NCBI RefSeq assembly: GCF_041296265.1
Contig: NC_091693.1
Location: 6,915,001 to 6,979,000, forward strand
Reading direction: 5' to 3'
Source of the DNA: Equus caballus
Lineage: Eukaryota > Chordata > Mammalia > Perissodactyla > Equidae
Length of the DNA stretch: 64,000 nt
The translations under genes and the position numbers were made by a program. A model generated the notes under the pieces. The model was given only the letters and a program-made list of their open reading frames with translations. It had not been told where the DNA came from and ran no database searches. Shown in pieces: positions 21,372-33,300 of this stretch (the first letter of the stretch is position 1; every line of letters starts with the position of its first letter).

Positions 21372-24300
21372 ATGGCGGCGGCGGCGGGCGGCGGCAGTTG
21401 CCCCGGGCCTGGCTCCGCGCGGGGCCGCTTCCCGGGCCGGCCGCGGGGCCCCGGCGGGGGCGGGGGCCGCGGCGGACGGGGCAGCGGGGCCGAGAGAGTG
21501 CGGGTAGCTCTGCGGCGCGGCGCCGGCGCGGCGGGGCCAGGCGGAGCCGAGCCTGGGGAGGACACGGCCCTGCTCCGTTTGCTGGGGCTCCGCCGGGGCC
21601 TGCGCCGGCTCCGCCGCCTGTGGGCCGGCCCGCGCGTCCAGCGGGGCAGGGGCCGGGGCCGGGGCCGGGGCTGGGGCCCGAGCCGGGGCTGCATGCCGGA
21701 GGAGGAGAGCAGTGACGGGGAATCCGACGATGAGGTGAGGCAGTCGGAGGCGTCCCCAGCGCCGGGCGGGGCAGAGGCCGGGGGCTTGCAGGGGTCTGGG
21801 TGGCCCCGAGGGGTGGCGTGGCGAAGCGGGGTCCTCAGGGCCCCTGCGGAGGGAAGAGACCCTGGCAATAGGCATGGGAGGAGGTAGATTGCACGGAGCT
21901 GTCGGTGGAAGGGGCCTCGGAAAGTGGATAGAGAAGCCCGGGCTGCAGCTGGGCGCTGGGGCCCGAGACGGGTGCTGCGGAAGAGTCCTGGCTGATCCTT
22001 CTTGGTAGTTGGCAAGGCGAAGGCTGTAGAGGTGGACGAGGAGGCTCTGGGGACTGCATGCCCAACCAGTGGTGGTTGACAGGACAGCGTGGCTTTAGTG
22101 GACCCAGGCAGGGCTCTGGGCACTCACCTGTAGGCTGCCCCGCCCGGCCTCGTAGCCTCTGCCACATCCCTAGTTTTATCAGTGCCCCAATTCCTCTTCT
22201 GACCTAAAGTGAAGAGAGGAGAGAGTGGTGGACAGCCTCCTCTTGGGGGCACAGGTCGAAGAGAAATGGAACGAAGGCTGAGACTGGGCACTCCAGCTGG
22301 TCGGAGTTCAGCTCAGGATTTATCCCCAGCCTCTCAGAAAAGGCAGGAAGGTGTGGGTTGTATTACTTAGGACAGTTTGTAGCCACATGAGGGCTCAGGG
22401 TGGATCCTAACATGATAAACCATTTGATACACACACAAACAGAGCCTGCTTGGGTGCCTCTATTCCCATCTTTATTTAAGAAAAAAAACTACAGCCCGAG
22501 AGAGTGTAAACGGAGGCCCCACTTGTCTGAGTTGGAGCATGAGGCACTTTAAGGGTAGCCTACTGCTTGGCCTGAGAAGACACTATGCTGTTCCCTTCTG
22601 AGCCAGCGAACCTGCTGGCAGTGTTGCTGTGGTCTGGCACAGGAGTAGGGGTTCACAGTGCCCTGTGCCTCCGTCCTTAGGGAGAAACCCTGTCTGCTAC
22701 TCCCTTCACCATCCTGTCTTTGTAGTTCTTTTGTAAATAGGCAGGGGTACGTTAGGGGGGAAGCTGGGGAGATTCCTCAATACCTGAGTCTCAGGTGGCA
22801 AGAGGGCTTTGGCACTGACTGCTGTTTCTCCCCTCCACCCCTGGTCCCCTAAATCAGGAGTTTCAGGGTTTTCATTCAGATGAAGATGTGGCCCCCAGTT
22901 CCCTGCGCTCTGCGCTCCGATCCCAGCGAGGTGAGTGATGGGGAAACTCTACCTGTATAGTTTTACAGGAATGTTATTCTCACTCCTCGTGTCAGCTCTT
23001 CCCTGTTCCACTAGAGTCTCCATCAGTTACCGAGTGTGTTCTGTGTTCAGAGCCCAAGTTAGGCTGGGCTGTGGGGGAAACAGACAAGTAAGACTTAGTC
23101 CCTGCCCTCCTGGAGTGCCTTCCTCAGTCTGCAGGGCTAGCTTGACCCATCTCCCCACACCTATTCTCCTTTTAGGTCGAGCCCCCCGAGGTCGGGGCCG
23201 CAAGCATAAGACGACCCCCCTTCCGCCTCCTCGCCTAGCAGATGTGGCTCCTACCCCCCCAAAGACTCCTGCCCGGAAACGGGGTGAGGAGGGCACGGAA
23301 CGGATGGTGCAGGCACTGACTGAACTTCTCCGGCGGGCCCAGGCACCCCCAGCTCCCCGGAGCCGGGCATGCGAGCCCTCCACTCCCCGTCGGTCTCGGG
23401 GACGGCCCCCAGGACGGCCAGCAGGCCCCTGCAGGAAAAAGCAGCAAGCAGTAGTGGTGGCAGAAGCAGCTGTGACAATCCCCAAACCTGAGCCACCACC
23501 TCCTGTGGTTCCAGTAAAACACCGAACTGGCAGCTGGAAGTGCAAGGAGGGGCCCGGCCCAGGACCTGGGACCCCCAAGCGTGGAGGACAGTCTGGGCGA
23601 GGAGGTCGTGGAGGCAGGGGCCGAGGCCGAGGAGGGCTCCCCTTCGTGATCAAGTTTGTTTCAAAGGCCAAAAAAGTGAAGATGGGACAGTTGTCCTTGG
23701 GACTTGAATCAGGTCAGGGTCAAGATCCACATGAAGAAAGCTGGCAGGATGCCCCCCAAGGAAGAATTGGGTCTGAACAGGGAGAGGGCCCCTGCTGGAA
23801 GAAGGAGCAGAAGCTGGAGGAAAAGGGAGAGGAGGAGAAAGAAGAGGAGAAAGACGAGGAGGAGGGGGAAGAGAAGGAAGAGAAAGCTGTAGCTGAGGAA
23901 GAGGAGAGCGTAGCTGAGGAAAAGGAAGAGGCAAAGCTGCCATCACCACCCCTGACTCCTCCAGCCCCTCCACCTCCTCCACCCCTCCCACCCGCCTCAA
24001 CATCTCCTCCATCCCCACTTTGCCCTCCCCCACCCCCAGTGTCCCCTCCACCCCCACCATCCCCTCCACCACCTCCTGCCCCAGAGGAGCAGGAGGAATC
24101 CCCTCCTCCTGTGGTCCCAGCTACATGCTCCAGGAAGAGGGGCCGGCCTCCCCTGACTCCCAGCCAGCGGGCAGAGCGGGAAGCTGCTCGAGCAGGGCCG
24201 GAGGGCACCTCTCCTCCCACTCCAGCTCCCAGCACCACCACCACAGGAGGCTCTCTGGAAGACAGCCCCACTGTGGCCCCCAAAAGTACCACCTTCCTGA

Positions 24301-27300
24301 AGAATATCCGGCAGTTTATTATGCCTGTGGTGAGTGCCCGCTCTTCCCGTGTCATCAAGACACCCCGGCGATTTATGGATGAAGATCCCCCCAAACCCCT
24401 AAAGGTGGAGGTCTCACCTACTCTGCGGCCTCCCGTTGCCGTCTCCCCACTTGCCCCCCAGGAACCATCACCAGCCCCCTCTCCACCTCATGCCCCAACT
24501 CCCCCATCTACCCCAGTGCCACTCCCTGAGAAGAGACGGTCCATCCTGAGGGAACCCACATTTCGCTGGACTTCACTGACCCGGGAGCTGCCCCCTCCTC
24601 CCCCAGCCCCTCCACCAGCCCCACCCCCACCTCCTGCCCCTGTCACTCCATCCCGGAGGCCCCTGCTCCTTCGGGCCCCTCAGTTTACCCCAAGCGAAGC
24701 CCACCTGAAGATCTACGAATCGGTGCTTACTACTCCTCCTCTTGGGGCCCCTGAAGCCCCTGAGCCAGAGCCTCCTCCCGCTGATGATTCTCCAGCTGAG
24801 CCTGAGCCACGGGCAGCGGGCCGTACCAACCACCTCAGTCTGCCTCGATTCGCCCCGGTGGTTGCCACTACTGTTAAGGCTGAGGTGCCCCCTCCTGCGG
24901 TTCCAACTCCGAGCAATGGGCAGCAGCCTCAGGCTCAGCTACAGCAGCCCCTGCAGGCCTTGCAAACCCAGCTGCTGCCCCAGGCATTACCACCCCAGCA
25001 GCCACAACTGCAGCCACAGTTACAGCTGCAGCCACCGCCACCACCACAGCAGCCATCACCCCTGGAGAAGCCCCGGATTGCAGGTCTGGGTTCCTTACCA
25101 CTGTCTGGTGTGGAGGAGAAAATGTTCAGCCTCCTCAAGAGAGCCAAGGTGCAGCTATTCAAGATCGACCAGCAGCAGCAGCAGAAGGTGGCTTCTCTGA
25201 TGCCGGTGAGCGTGGTGCATTGGCCAGGCCCCTGCACCGAGTCATCCAGCCTCGATTCTCTGCAGCCCCTTAAGCTTCTCCTCCCTAGAGCCCCCAGCCC
25301 TGCAGGGAACCCTCAGAGCCAGTTCTTCTCCCGTCCCTCAGCTTCCTGTGTTCCTTTCCTGGCCCCTTCCCTCCCCCATGGTACTCCCCCAGCCCATTAT
25401 TCCTCACTTTCTAGCCTCTGACCCTGTTTATTCCCCCCTAGCCAAGCCCTGGAGGGCAGATGGAGGAGGTCATGGGGACTGTCAAGCAGATCTCAGATAG
25501 AGCTGCTGTCAGGTCTGAAGATGAATCAGTGGAAATTAAGAGAGAGAGACCATCGGTATGGAATGGGAGGAGGGCTGTCTGAGGAAGGCTGGTTGCAGGA
25601 GCACAAGGGGCAGCTAGCCACACGTGGTTTCTCTCCCCCAGGGCCCTGAGTCCCCCGTGCAAGGTCCCCGCATCAAACACGTCTGCCGTCATGCTGCTGT
25701 GGCCCTGGGGCAGGCCCGGGCCATGGTGCCTGAAGACGTCCCCCGCCTGAGTGCTCTCCCTCTCCGGGATCGGCAGGACCTCGCAACAGAGGGTAGGGGT
25801 GGGTGTGTTGTGGGGAGATTTGACAGCTGTGTCAAGTTCGGGGGCCGGCGAATGCCTAGGAGAATGAGAGCAGAGTGGGTGCTTGGGGCTAGGTGACAAG
25901 GGGATTGAAGTGCGAGGTCTTAGAGCAGGTTTGGGGGCACCTGGAACCTGAGCAATATGGGAAAGTAGGGGCCAGCGGGCTGATTGAATGGAATCTAGGG
26001 GAGAAGAGGGAAGTGAGGTAGAAGGGCAGGTGTCTTCGAGGCTCCATCCCCTCCTCTCCGCTGCACTAGATACTTCATCAGCATCTGAGACCGAGAGTGT
26101 CCCGTCACGGTCCCGGCGGGGAAAGGTGGAGTCAGCAGGGGCTGGGGGAGACTCAGAGCCTGCAGGGTCCGCAGGGACCCTGGCCCATACACCCCGGCGC
26201 TCTCTGCCCTCCCATCATGGCAAGAAGATGCGGATGGCACGGTGTGGACAGTGTCGGGGCTGCCTGCGTGTGCAGGACTGTGGGTCTTGTGTCAACTGCC
26301 TGGACAAGCCCAAGTTTGGAGGCCCCAACACCAAGAAGCAGTGCTGTGTGTGAGTAGCTGGGGTGCAGCTTCCATTCCCACCCATGGTTGTCAGTCACCC
26401 AGGCCTCCTGTCTTGCCAGAGCAGTGGGATTGGCATCCTTGTGGAGAGCTTCCTCTCTTCCCCCAGACCACCAGTCCCTTACCCTGGTGACGTGCTGCTC
26501 CCCTCCCCAGATACCGGAAGTGCGACAAGATAGAGGCTCGGAAGATGGAACGGCTGGCTAAAAAAGGTAACGAGGTTTGCGGAGCGTTTCTTTATACAGC
26601 CTTGTTTAGATTCTTGGTATGGGGAAACCATGCTCTCTTTGCTCATCTCCCCTTGTCTTTGCAGTCCACCATCCTTGTCATCTTTTCCATCGTGTGCTTT
26701 GGTTTCTCCCATACTTGTTCTCTTCTGCCCCACTTTTTTCTGGCTTTTCTCCATCCCGATGTCCCATGTCCCTGGCTGAGCTCAGATCCTACCAAGTCCC
26801 CTGTTCCCACAGGCCGGACGATAGTGAAGACGCTGTTGCCCTGGGATTCCGATGAATCTCCTGAGGCCTCCCCTGGTCCTCCAGGCCCACGCCGGGGGGC
26901 GGGAGCTGGGGGGCCCCGGGAGGAGGTGGTGGCCCCCCCAGGGCCGGAGGAGCAGGACTCCCTCCTACTGCAGCGCAAGTCAGCCCGGCGCTGCGTCAAA
27001 CAGCGACCCTCCTATGATATCTTCGAGGACTCGGACGACTCGGACCCCGGGGGTCCCCCTGCTCCCCGGCGTCGGACCCCTCGAGAGAATGGTGCGAATT
27101 GCTTGTTGCTACTTCTGTCAGTCAGTCCTGCGTCTTTTGCATGGAAGGGACCCCAGACCCAGGGCTCTATCAGTATGCTGGAGAAAGTAGCTGAGTGCAG
27201 AGAAGAACGTAGTTTTAGGTAGACAGGGAGAGCTGGTGTGTGAGGTTTTCAGTAGCTTTTTGAGCAAGGCCTAAGAGTCATCCTAACGGACCTTGGTTAG

Positions 27301-30300
27301 TTCAAGAAGGCCCTGGGGACCAGGTAATATTTGGGAGTTGTTGAAGAGGGGGAACCTCACTGCTCATGTGTCCTGCCTAGAGCTGCCAGTGCCAGAACCT
27401 GAGGAGCAGAGCCGGCCCCGCAAACCCACCCTGCAGCCTGTGTTGCAGCTCAAGGCCCGAAGGCGCCTGGACAAGGTCAGCATGGCCCCACACCAAGAAC
27501 CCTGAGCCCTGTGGAAGGCATGGCTCCCGCCCTCCAGGAGCTTCCTGGCAAGTCAGGGTAACCTGCTCACCTGAGTGCCGTGGTGTGTGCACACCAGAAG
27601 ACAGGCCCTGAGGGGTGAGGCAGGCCTGTCCTGGAAGGCAAAGGATCTGGGCAAAAGCTAGGGTTGGGCAGGCTGGGAGCGAGGGCAGTGAGGAAACAAG
27701 TCTGCCAAGGGTAGGGCTGGCAGCCTTCTGACCACCACCATCCTCCCTAGGATGCTTTGGCTCCTGGCCCCTTTGCTTCTTTCCCCAATGGCTGGACTGG
27801 AAAACAGAAGTCCCCTGATGGTGTGCACCGGGTCCGTGTGGACTTTAAGGTATGGCATTGAGGGGTCGGGGTGGGTAGCAACTGTGATTGGAAGAAACTT
27901 ATTGATTGTTCCCAAGAAGACAGGGCTTTAAGGATGGATCTGGCTTCTGTTCTTGGCTGCTCTCTGATCCCGTGTCCTCTCTTCCCTCAGGAGGATTGTG
28001 ACCTGGAGAACGTGTGGCTGATGGGCGGCCTAAGTGTGCTCACCTCTGTGCCAGGGGGCCCACCGATGGTGTGCTTGCTGTGTGCCAGCAAAGGCCTGCA
28101 TGAGGTTGGATACCTGCATTTTTTCACAGCCCCACAAGTCTTCACTGGCCCTTATTGCCTGATTTCTTGGGCCCTCTCAGCAGAGTCTTATTCCCTGGCT
28201 TCCTGGTCTCACGCTGTGCCCATCATTCACTCTTCCCACCCCCAGTTGGTGTTCTGCCAAGTGTGCTGTGACCCTTTCCACCCATTCTGCCTGGAGGAGG
28301 CAGAGCGGCCCCTGCCCCAACATCATGACACCTGGTGCTGCCGCCGCTGCAAGTTCTGCCATGTCTGTGGGCGCAAAGGCCGAGGCTCCAAGGTTTGGGC
28401 ACGGGCCATGGGGCTGGTGGCGGCGTGGAAGAGAAGAGTATTCCTATTCCAGTAGGTTCTGCATTGCTATCTCTCTTTCTCATCCAACAGCACCTCCTGG
28501 AGTGTGAGCGCTGCCGCCACGCTTACCACCCAGCCTGCCTGGGGCCCAGCTACCCAACCCGGGCCACACGCAAACGGCGCCACTGGGTGAGAGACAAGGC
28601 CACGTGCCTGCTTGTGAGCTCTACCTCATGCCACCACACCCTAGACCTGCTCAGGCCAGCGTTCTCATGAGGAGGGGGAGCTGGAGGTCCTTAGAGAGCT
28701 TGTTAAACATAAGGTGTTCTTTTCAAAATTTCGTGGACACAATTTACATGGAGAATTTTTACTAACAGCTTCAGGGGCTCATGGATGCCATCGTCCTGGG
28801 CACAATCCCCTGCTCAAGCCTAACGTCCTCTCCTCCCTGTGTCCCTCTGCCAGTCTGCTCACTTCATTCCTCTCCTGCTCTGATTCTCTTCCTCTCCCTC
28901 CTCCACTTTCTCATCTCTCCCCACACCTTTTCTCCTCTTACTCACTCTTCCTCATCTGTCTCCTGCCTACCGTCTACTCCTCTTTGCCCATCCCCCCTCA
29001 CACTGCTCCAGCCTGGTGCCTGGCACTCCCCCTAACGTGGCCCTGCCCCCCCAGATCTGCTCAGCCTGCGTGCGCTGTAAGAGCTGTGGGGCGACTCCAG
29101 GCAAGAACTGGGACGTCGAGTGGTCTGGAGATTACAGCCTCTGCCCCAGGTGCACCCAGCTCTTTGAGAAAGGTGGGGACCTGGCAGGGGACCTGGGCCC
29201 TGAGGGGCCACCGGGGAATGGGCCAGGCTCCTAGACAGACAGATGCTCTTTTCTTGTGGATTACCCCCTCTTCTAGCCATGGAACCTTTCTTTCTGTTCA
29301 GGGTCCTCTTCCACAGAAGCCCATCGGTCCCTTACATAGAGGGACACAGCCCCACCTGTGTCTACTGTGGGCAGTGGCATTGGAGGGCCTGGGACCCCAC
29401 CTCATGGTGGCCCCTGAGATGCCTCCTGGAACCTCAGGTCTCCAATGAGCACTTTGAAAGCCTGGGCTTTCCATATTTATTCAGGCAGCATGTTTAGCAA
29501 AACCCTATTGTCTGTGAGGTGTTAGGGCTACAGGGTTGGTAAAGAAGCGTTGTCCTCAGCCAGCTTTGTGGGAATAGTAGGGACCCAAGATGGGGCATAA
29601 TGGAGGCAGCCCATGCAGCCATCAAGGGCTGGCAGGCCCTGATAGGGACTCTGAGGGCAGGTAGTGGCCCCAGCCCCACTTGACTTGCTTTCTTTTTCCT
29701 TCTTCCTCCAGGAAACTACTGCCCAATCTGCACACGCTGCTATGAAGACAACGACTATGAGAGCAAGATGATGCAGTGCGCACAGTGTGACCACTGGGTG
29801 CATGCCAAGTGCGAGGGACTTTCAGGTGAGTGAGTGGATCCCTGGAGTTCGATCTCTGCCCTGTGGGGATCCCTGTCCTACCCCCCACCCCAGGCCCTCA
29901 GAGGACAGGTGATCTATGGGCTACTGAGAGTCCTCACATGCTCCCAGACCATTCTCTCCTTTCCTGCTCTGGCCTGTTCTAGATGAAGACTATGAGATCC
30001 TTTCGGGGCTACCAGACTCGGTGCTATACACCTGTGGACCGTGTGCTGGGGCCACGCACCCACGCTGGCGAGAGGCCCTGAGTGGGGCCCTGCAGGGGGG
30101 CCTGCGCCAGGTGCTTCAGGGCCTGCTGAGCTCCAAGGTGGCGGGCCCACTGCTGCTGTGCACCCAGGTCTGGGGGCTCGGGCGGCAGGTTGGGGTGGGG
30201 CCAGGCCCAGCACCAGCCTTGCTAACTTCCCCTCTCTGCAGTGTGGGCAGGATGGAAAGCAGCTGCACCCAGGGCCCTGCGATCTGCAAGCCGTGAGTCA

Positions 30301-33300
30301 GCGCTTTGAGGAAGGCCACTACAAGTCCGTGGTGAGTGGGATACTGAGAGGAAAAGGTGGGTGCCAGGAACAGAGGGCCAGGGTTGAGGTAGGGGCCTGG
30401 ATCCTGACAAACCCCCTTACAGCACAGCTTTATGGAGGACGTGGTGGGCATCCTGATGAGACACTCAGAAGAAGGGGAGACCCCAGAGCGTCGGGCTGGA
30501 GGCCAGACAAAGGGGCTCCTACTGAAGGTGAGCTCTTTGGGGGATGCCTCTAGGGTGGCTTGAGTGGTCGTGGGGAGGAGAGAGTGGATTCTCCAGACCC
30601 TGCCCCTGCCAGCTTTCCTGGGGAAGCCAGTCCTTCTCATCCTGTTAACCCACTTCCCAGCTGCTAGAGTCTGCGTTCGGCTGGTTCGACGCCCACGACC
30701 CCAAGTACTGGCGACGGAGTACCCGGCTGCCAAAGTGAGCAAGGCTGGGTAGCAGGAGGGGACCAGGGAGTGAGGGCAAAGGCCAGGGCACCTGGGAATC
30801 CAGAGTCAGGCTGGGCTGAGACTAGATGAAGAGCAGAGTCAGGGTCTGGGATTGGCGGGGGTGGAACCAGGATGAGAGTCCCCAGCAGTTCCAGATTAGC
30901 AAAGACCAGGTTGTATAGTTAGCTCTCACTCTGTTTCTACTTTGAGCAAGCCAGTTTTGGGGAGCTGGGCAGGCACTGATGACCCAGACTGTCAGGGTAG
31001 TGATGGGGAAGCCCAGGGGGCTGTGGGAGTCCAGAGGAGGTGCTTGCTGGAGCCTGGGGCCTAAGACTTCCCAGAAGAGATGACATCCGAGCTGAGATGT
31101 GGAGGAAGAGGATTCCAGGCATGAGAAACAGTATCTCGTGTATCACAGGTGGCATAAGAGCACCTGGCTTGTTCTGGAGACTGAGAAAAATGCTACGTGG
31201 AGAGAAAACAAAGGGTGTCATGGCATGTTTAGGCTGAGATTGTGGGTGGGCCCCAGTCCAGCCACTCTTGTTAGATGTGTCAGATGCTCATCCTTCCTGT
31301 CCACAGTGGAGTCCTTCCCAATGCTGTGTTGCCCCCCTCCCTGGACCATGTCTACGCTCAATGGAGGCAGCAGGAACCAGAGACTCCAGAATCAGGGCAG
31401 CCTCCGGGGGACCCCTCAGCAGGTATTTGGAAGTAGGGGCTGGAAGCCAGAGCCCCTGAGTTTGTGGACCAGGCTCCGGGTCCTGATTCTTGAACATCCC
31501 TTCCCACACACCTTCTAGCTTTCCAGGGCAAGGATCCAGCTGCTTTCTCACACCTGGAGGACCCCCGTCAGTGTGCACTCTGCCTCAAATATGGAGACGC
31601 GGACTCAAAGGTGAGGGCTACTGCATGAAGCCCCAGGTGGTGGGGCCTGGTCCTTGGGTCCTCCCCTCACGCCACTCTTCTGCCCCAGGAGGCGGGGCGG
31701 CTTCTGTACATCGGGCAGAATGAGTGGACACATGTCAACTGTGCCATTTGGTCAGCTGAAGTATTTGAGGAAAACGATGGTTCCCTTAAGAATGTACACG
31801 CTGCTGTGGCTCGAGGAAGGCAGATGGTGAGGGCATGGGCCTGGAGGGTGGGCAGCCCTCGGGGTCTTGGGTAGGGCCCCTCCTAGTGGAGACAGCTCTT
31901 GTTTCAAAGTCTCTACCCCAGCATGTCCTTTCCTGCGGGTCCTAGGTACTTTTTTCAGTTGTCCCAGGAATCTGGTGCTGCAATGATAGAGGCTTTTTTC
32001 CTATTTGTGCCCTTGGGCCATAATCTGGGCCTAAAGCCAGGCAGACTAAAAGTTAGAAGACCTCCTATTGATTGAACCTGTGCAGAGGCTCTCCAGACAG
32101 GATGGCATTTAGCTCTTCCTGCGTCCCGTGAGGTGAGGTATTGCCTGGGTTAGAGCCCCCCCTACAGTGTGGCCGCTGGGTCAGGAACTGTAGAATGCCT
32201 CAAGCTCACCGTCAGGAGGTGGGAGGATGGAGTTACCGGCCACAGGGGTGGATGTGAGGAGTAAACGAAATAGTGCAGGTTCCACATGAGAATGTTGCGA
32301 GGCAGATGGTAAGTGCCGCTTAGTAAGTGTTAGCTGTTATTTTTCTCCCTACTGCAACACTGCTTCAAAAACTCTTAAGTAGTTCTGATGTGAACCTGGT
32401 CCTGGATGCAGCTAGGGAAGAGGTTATGTTGGTGAGTGCCTTTCTGTGCAAGGTGCTGGGCTTGACAGGGACCCAAGGAGAGTCTCAGGACAGCGATGCT
32501 AAGCGTCAGGCCCTGGCCCCAGTCACTGGCTTCTCCCCTTAGCAGCCCCTTCCACCCGCAGCGCTGTGAGCTCTGCCTGAAGCCTGGAGCCACGGTGGGA
32601 TGCTGCCTTTCCTCCTGCCTCAGCAACTTCCACTTCATGTGTGCCCGGGCCAGCTACTGCATCTTCCAGGATGACAAGAAAGTTTTCTGCCAGAAACACA
32701 CAGACCTGCTGGATGGCAAGGTTGGCTAGACCTGTGAGGGAGACAGCTCCCCACTGCACTCTCTTCCCCTTCCAATCAGGGACCCCTGCAGCCCCTCAGG
32801 CCTGGCCTGGCCCTGCTGCCTCTCAGTGTCTCCTTGTTCTCCCCAAGTTCTTTAGCCAAGCCCCCACCTCTCTAGCCCCTGCCTAAAGAGCCTTCCCTTG
32901 CGTCCCCCCAACCCCCACCAATCCAGCACCCCATTTGCCACCCATCTCCCAGGAGATCGTGACCCCTGATGGTTTTGATGTTCTCCGCCGAGTCTACGTA
33001 GACTTTGAGGGCATCAACTTCAAACGAAAATTCTTGACGGGACTCGAACCTGATGCCATCAATGTGCTCATTGGTAAGCCACTTGCTGTCTACCCTGGTC
33101 TTCCTGACCTTCCCTGGCCCCACCCTCCTGACCTCTTCTCTGCACCACAGGCTCCATCCGAATTGACTCCTTGGGTACTCTGTCTGATCTCTCGGACTGC
33201 GAGGGACGGCTCTTTCCCGTTGGCTACCAGTGAGCAGCCCAGGGGTAATTGGTAGGGTTGGAGGACTTCAGGACTGGGTCCCCTTTCCCAAATTATCCTG

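Noticed and set aside
21359-22123. Long antisense open frame over KMT2B exon 1
   Set aside because: It is the GC-driven shadow of the Arg/Gly-rich coding exon and extends into intron without a domain.
22935-23175. Intron 2 of KMT2B read as coding, since an open frame runs through it
   Set aside because: Strong donor at 22931 and acceptor at 23174 join conserved codons SQR-GRAPRG exactly.
23720-24394. Antisense open frame over KMT2B exon 3
   Set aside because: It is a mirror of the Glu/Pro-rich tracts, yielding Ser/Gly-rich low complexity.
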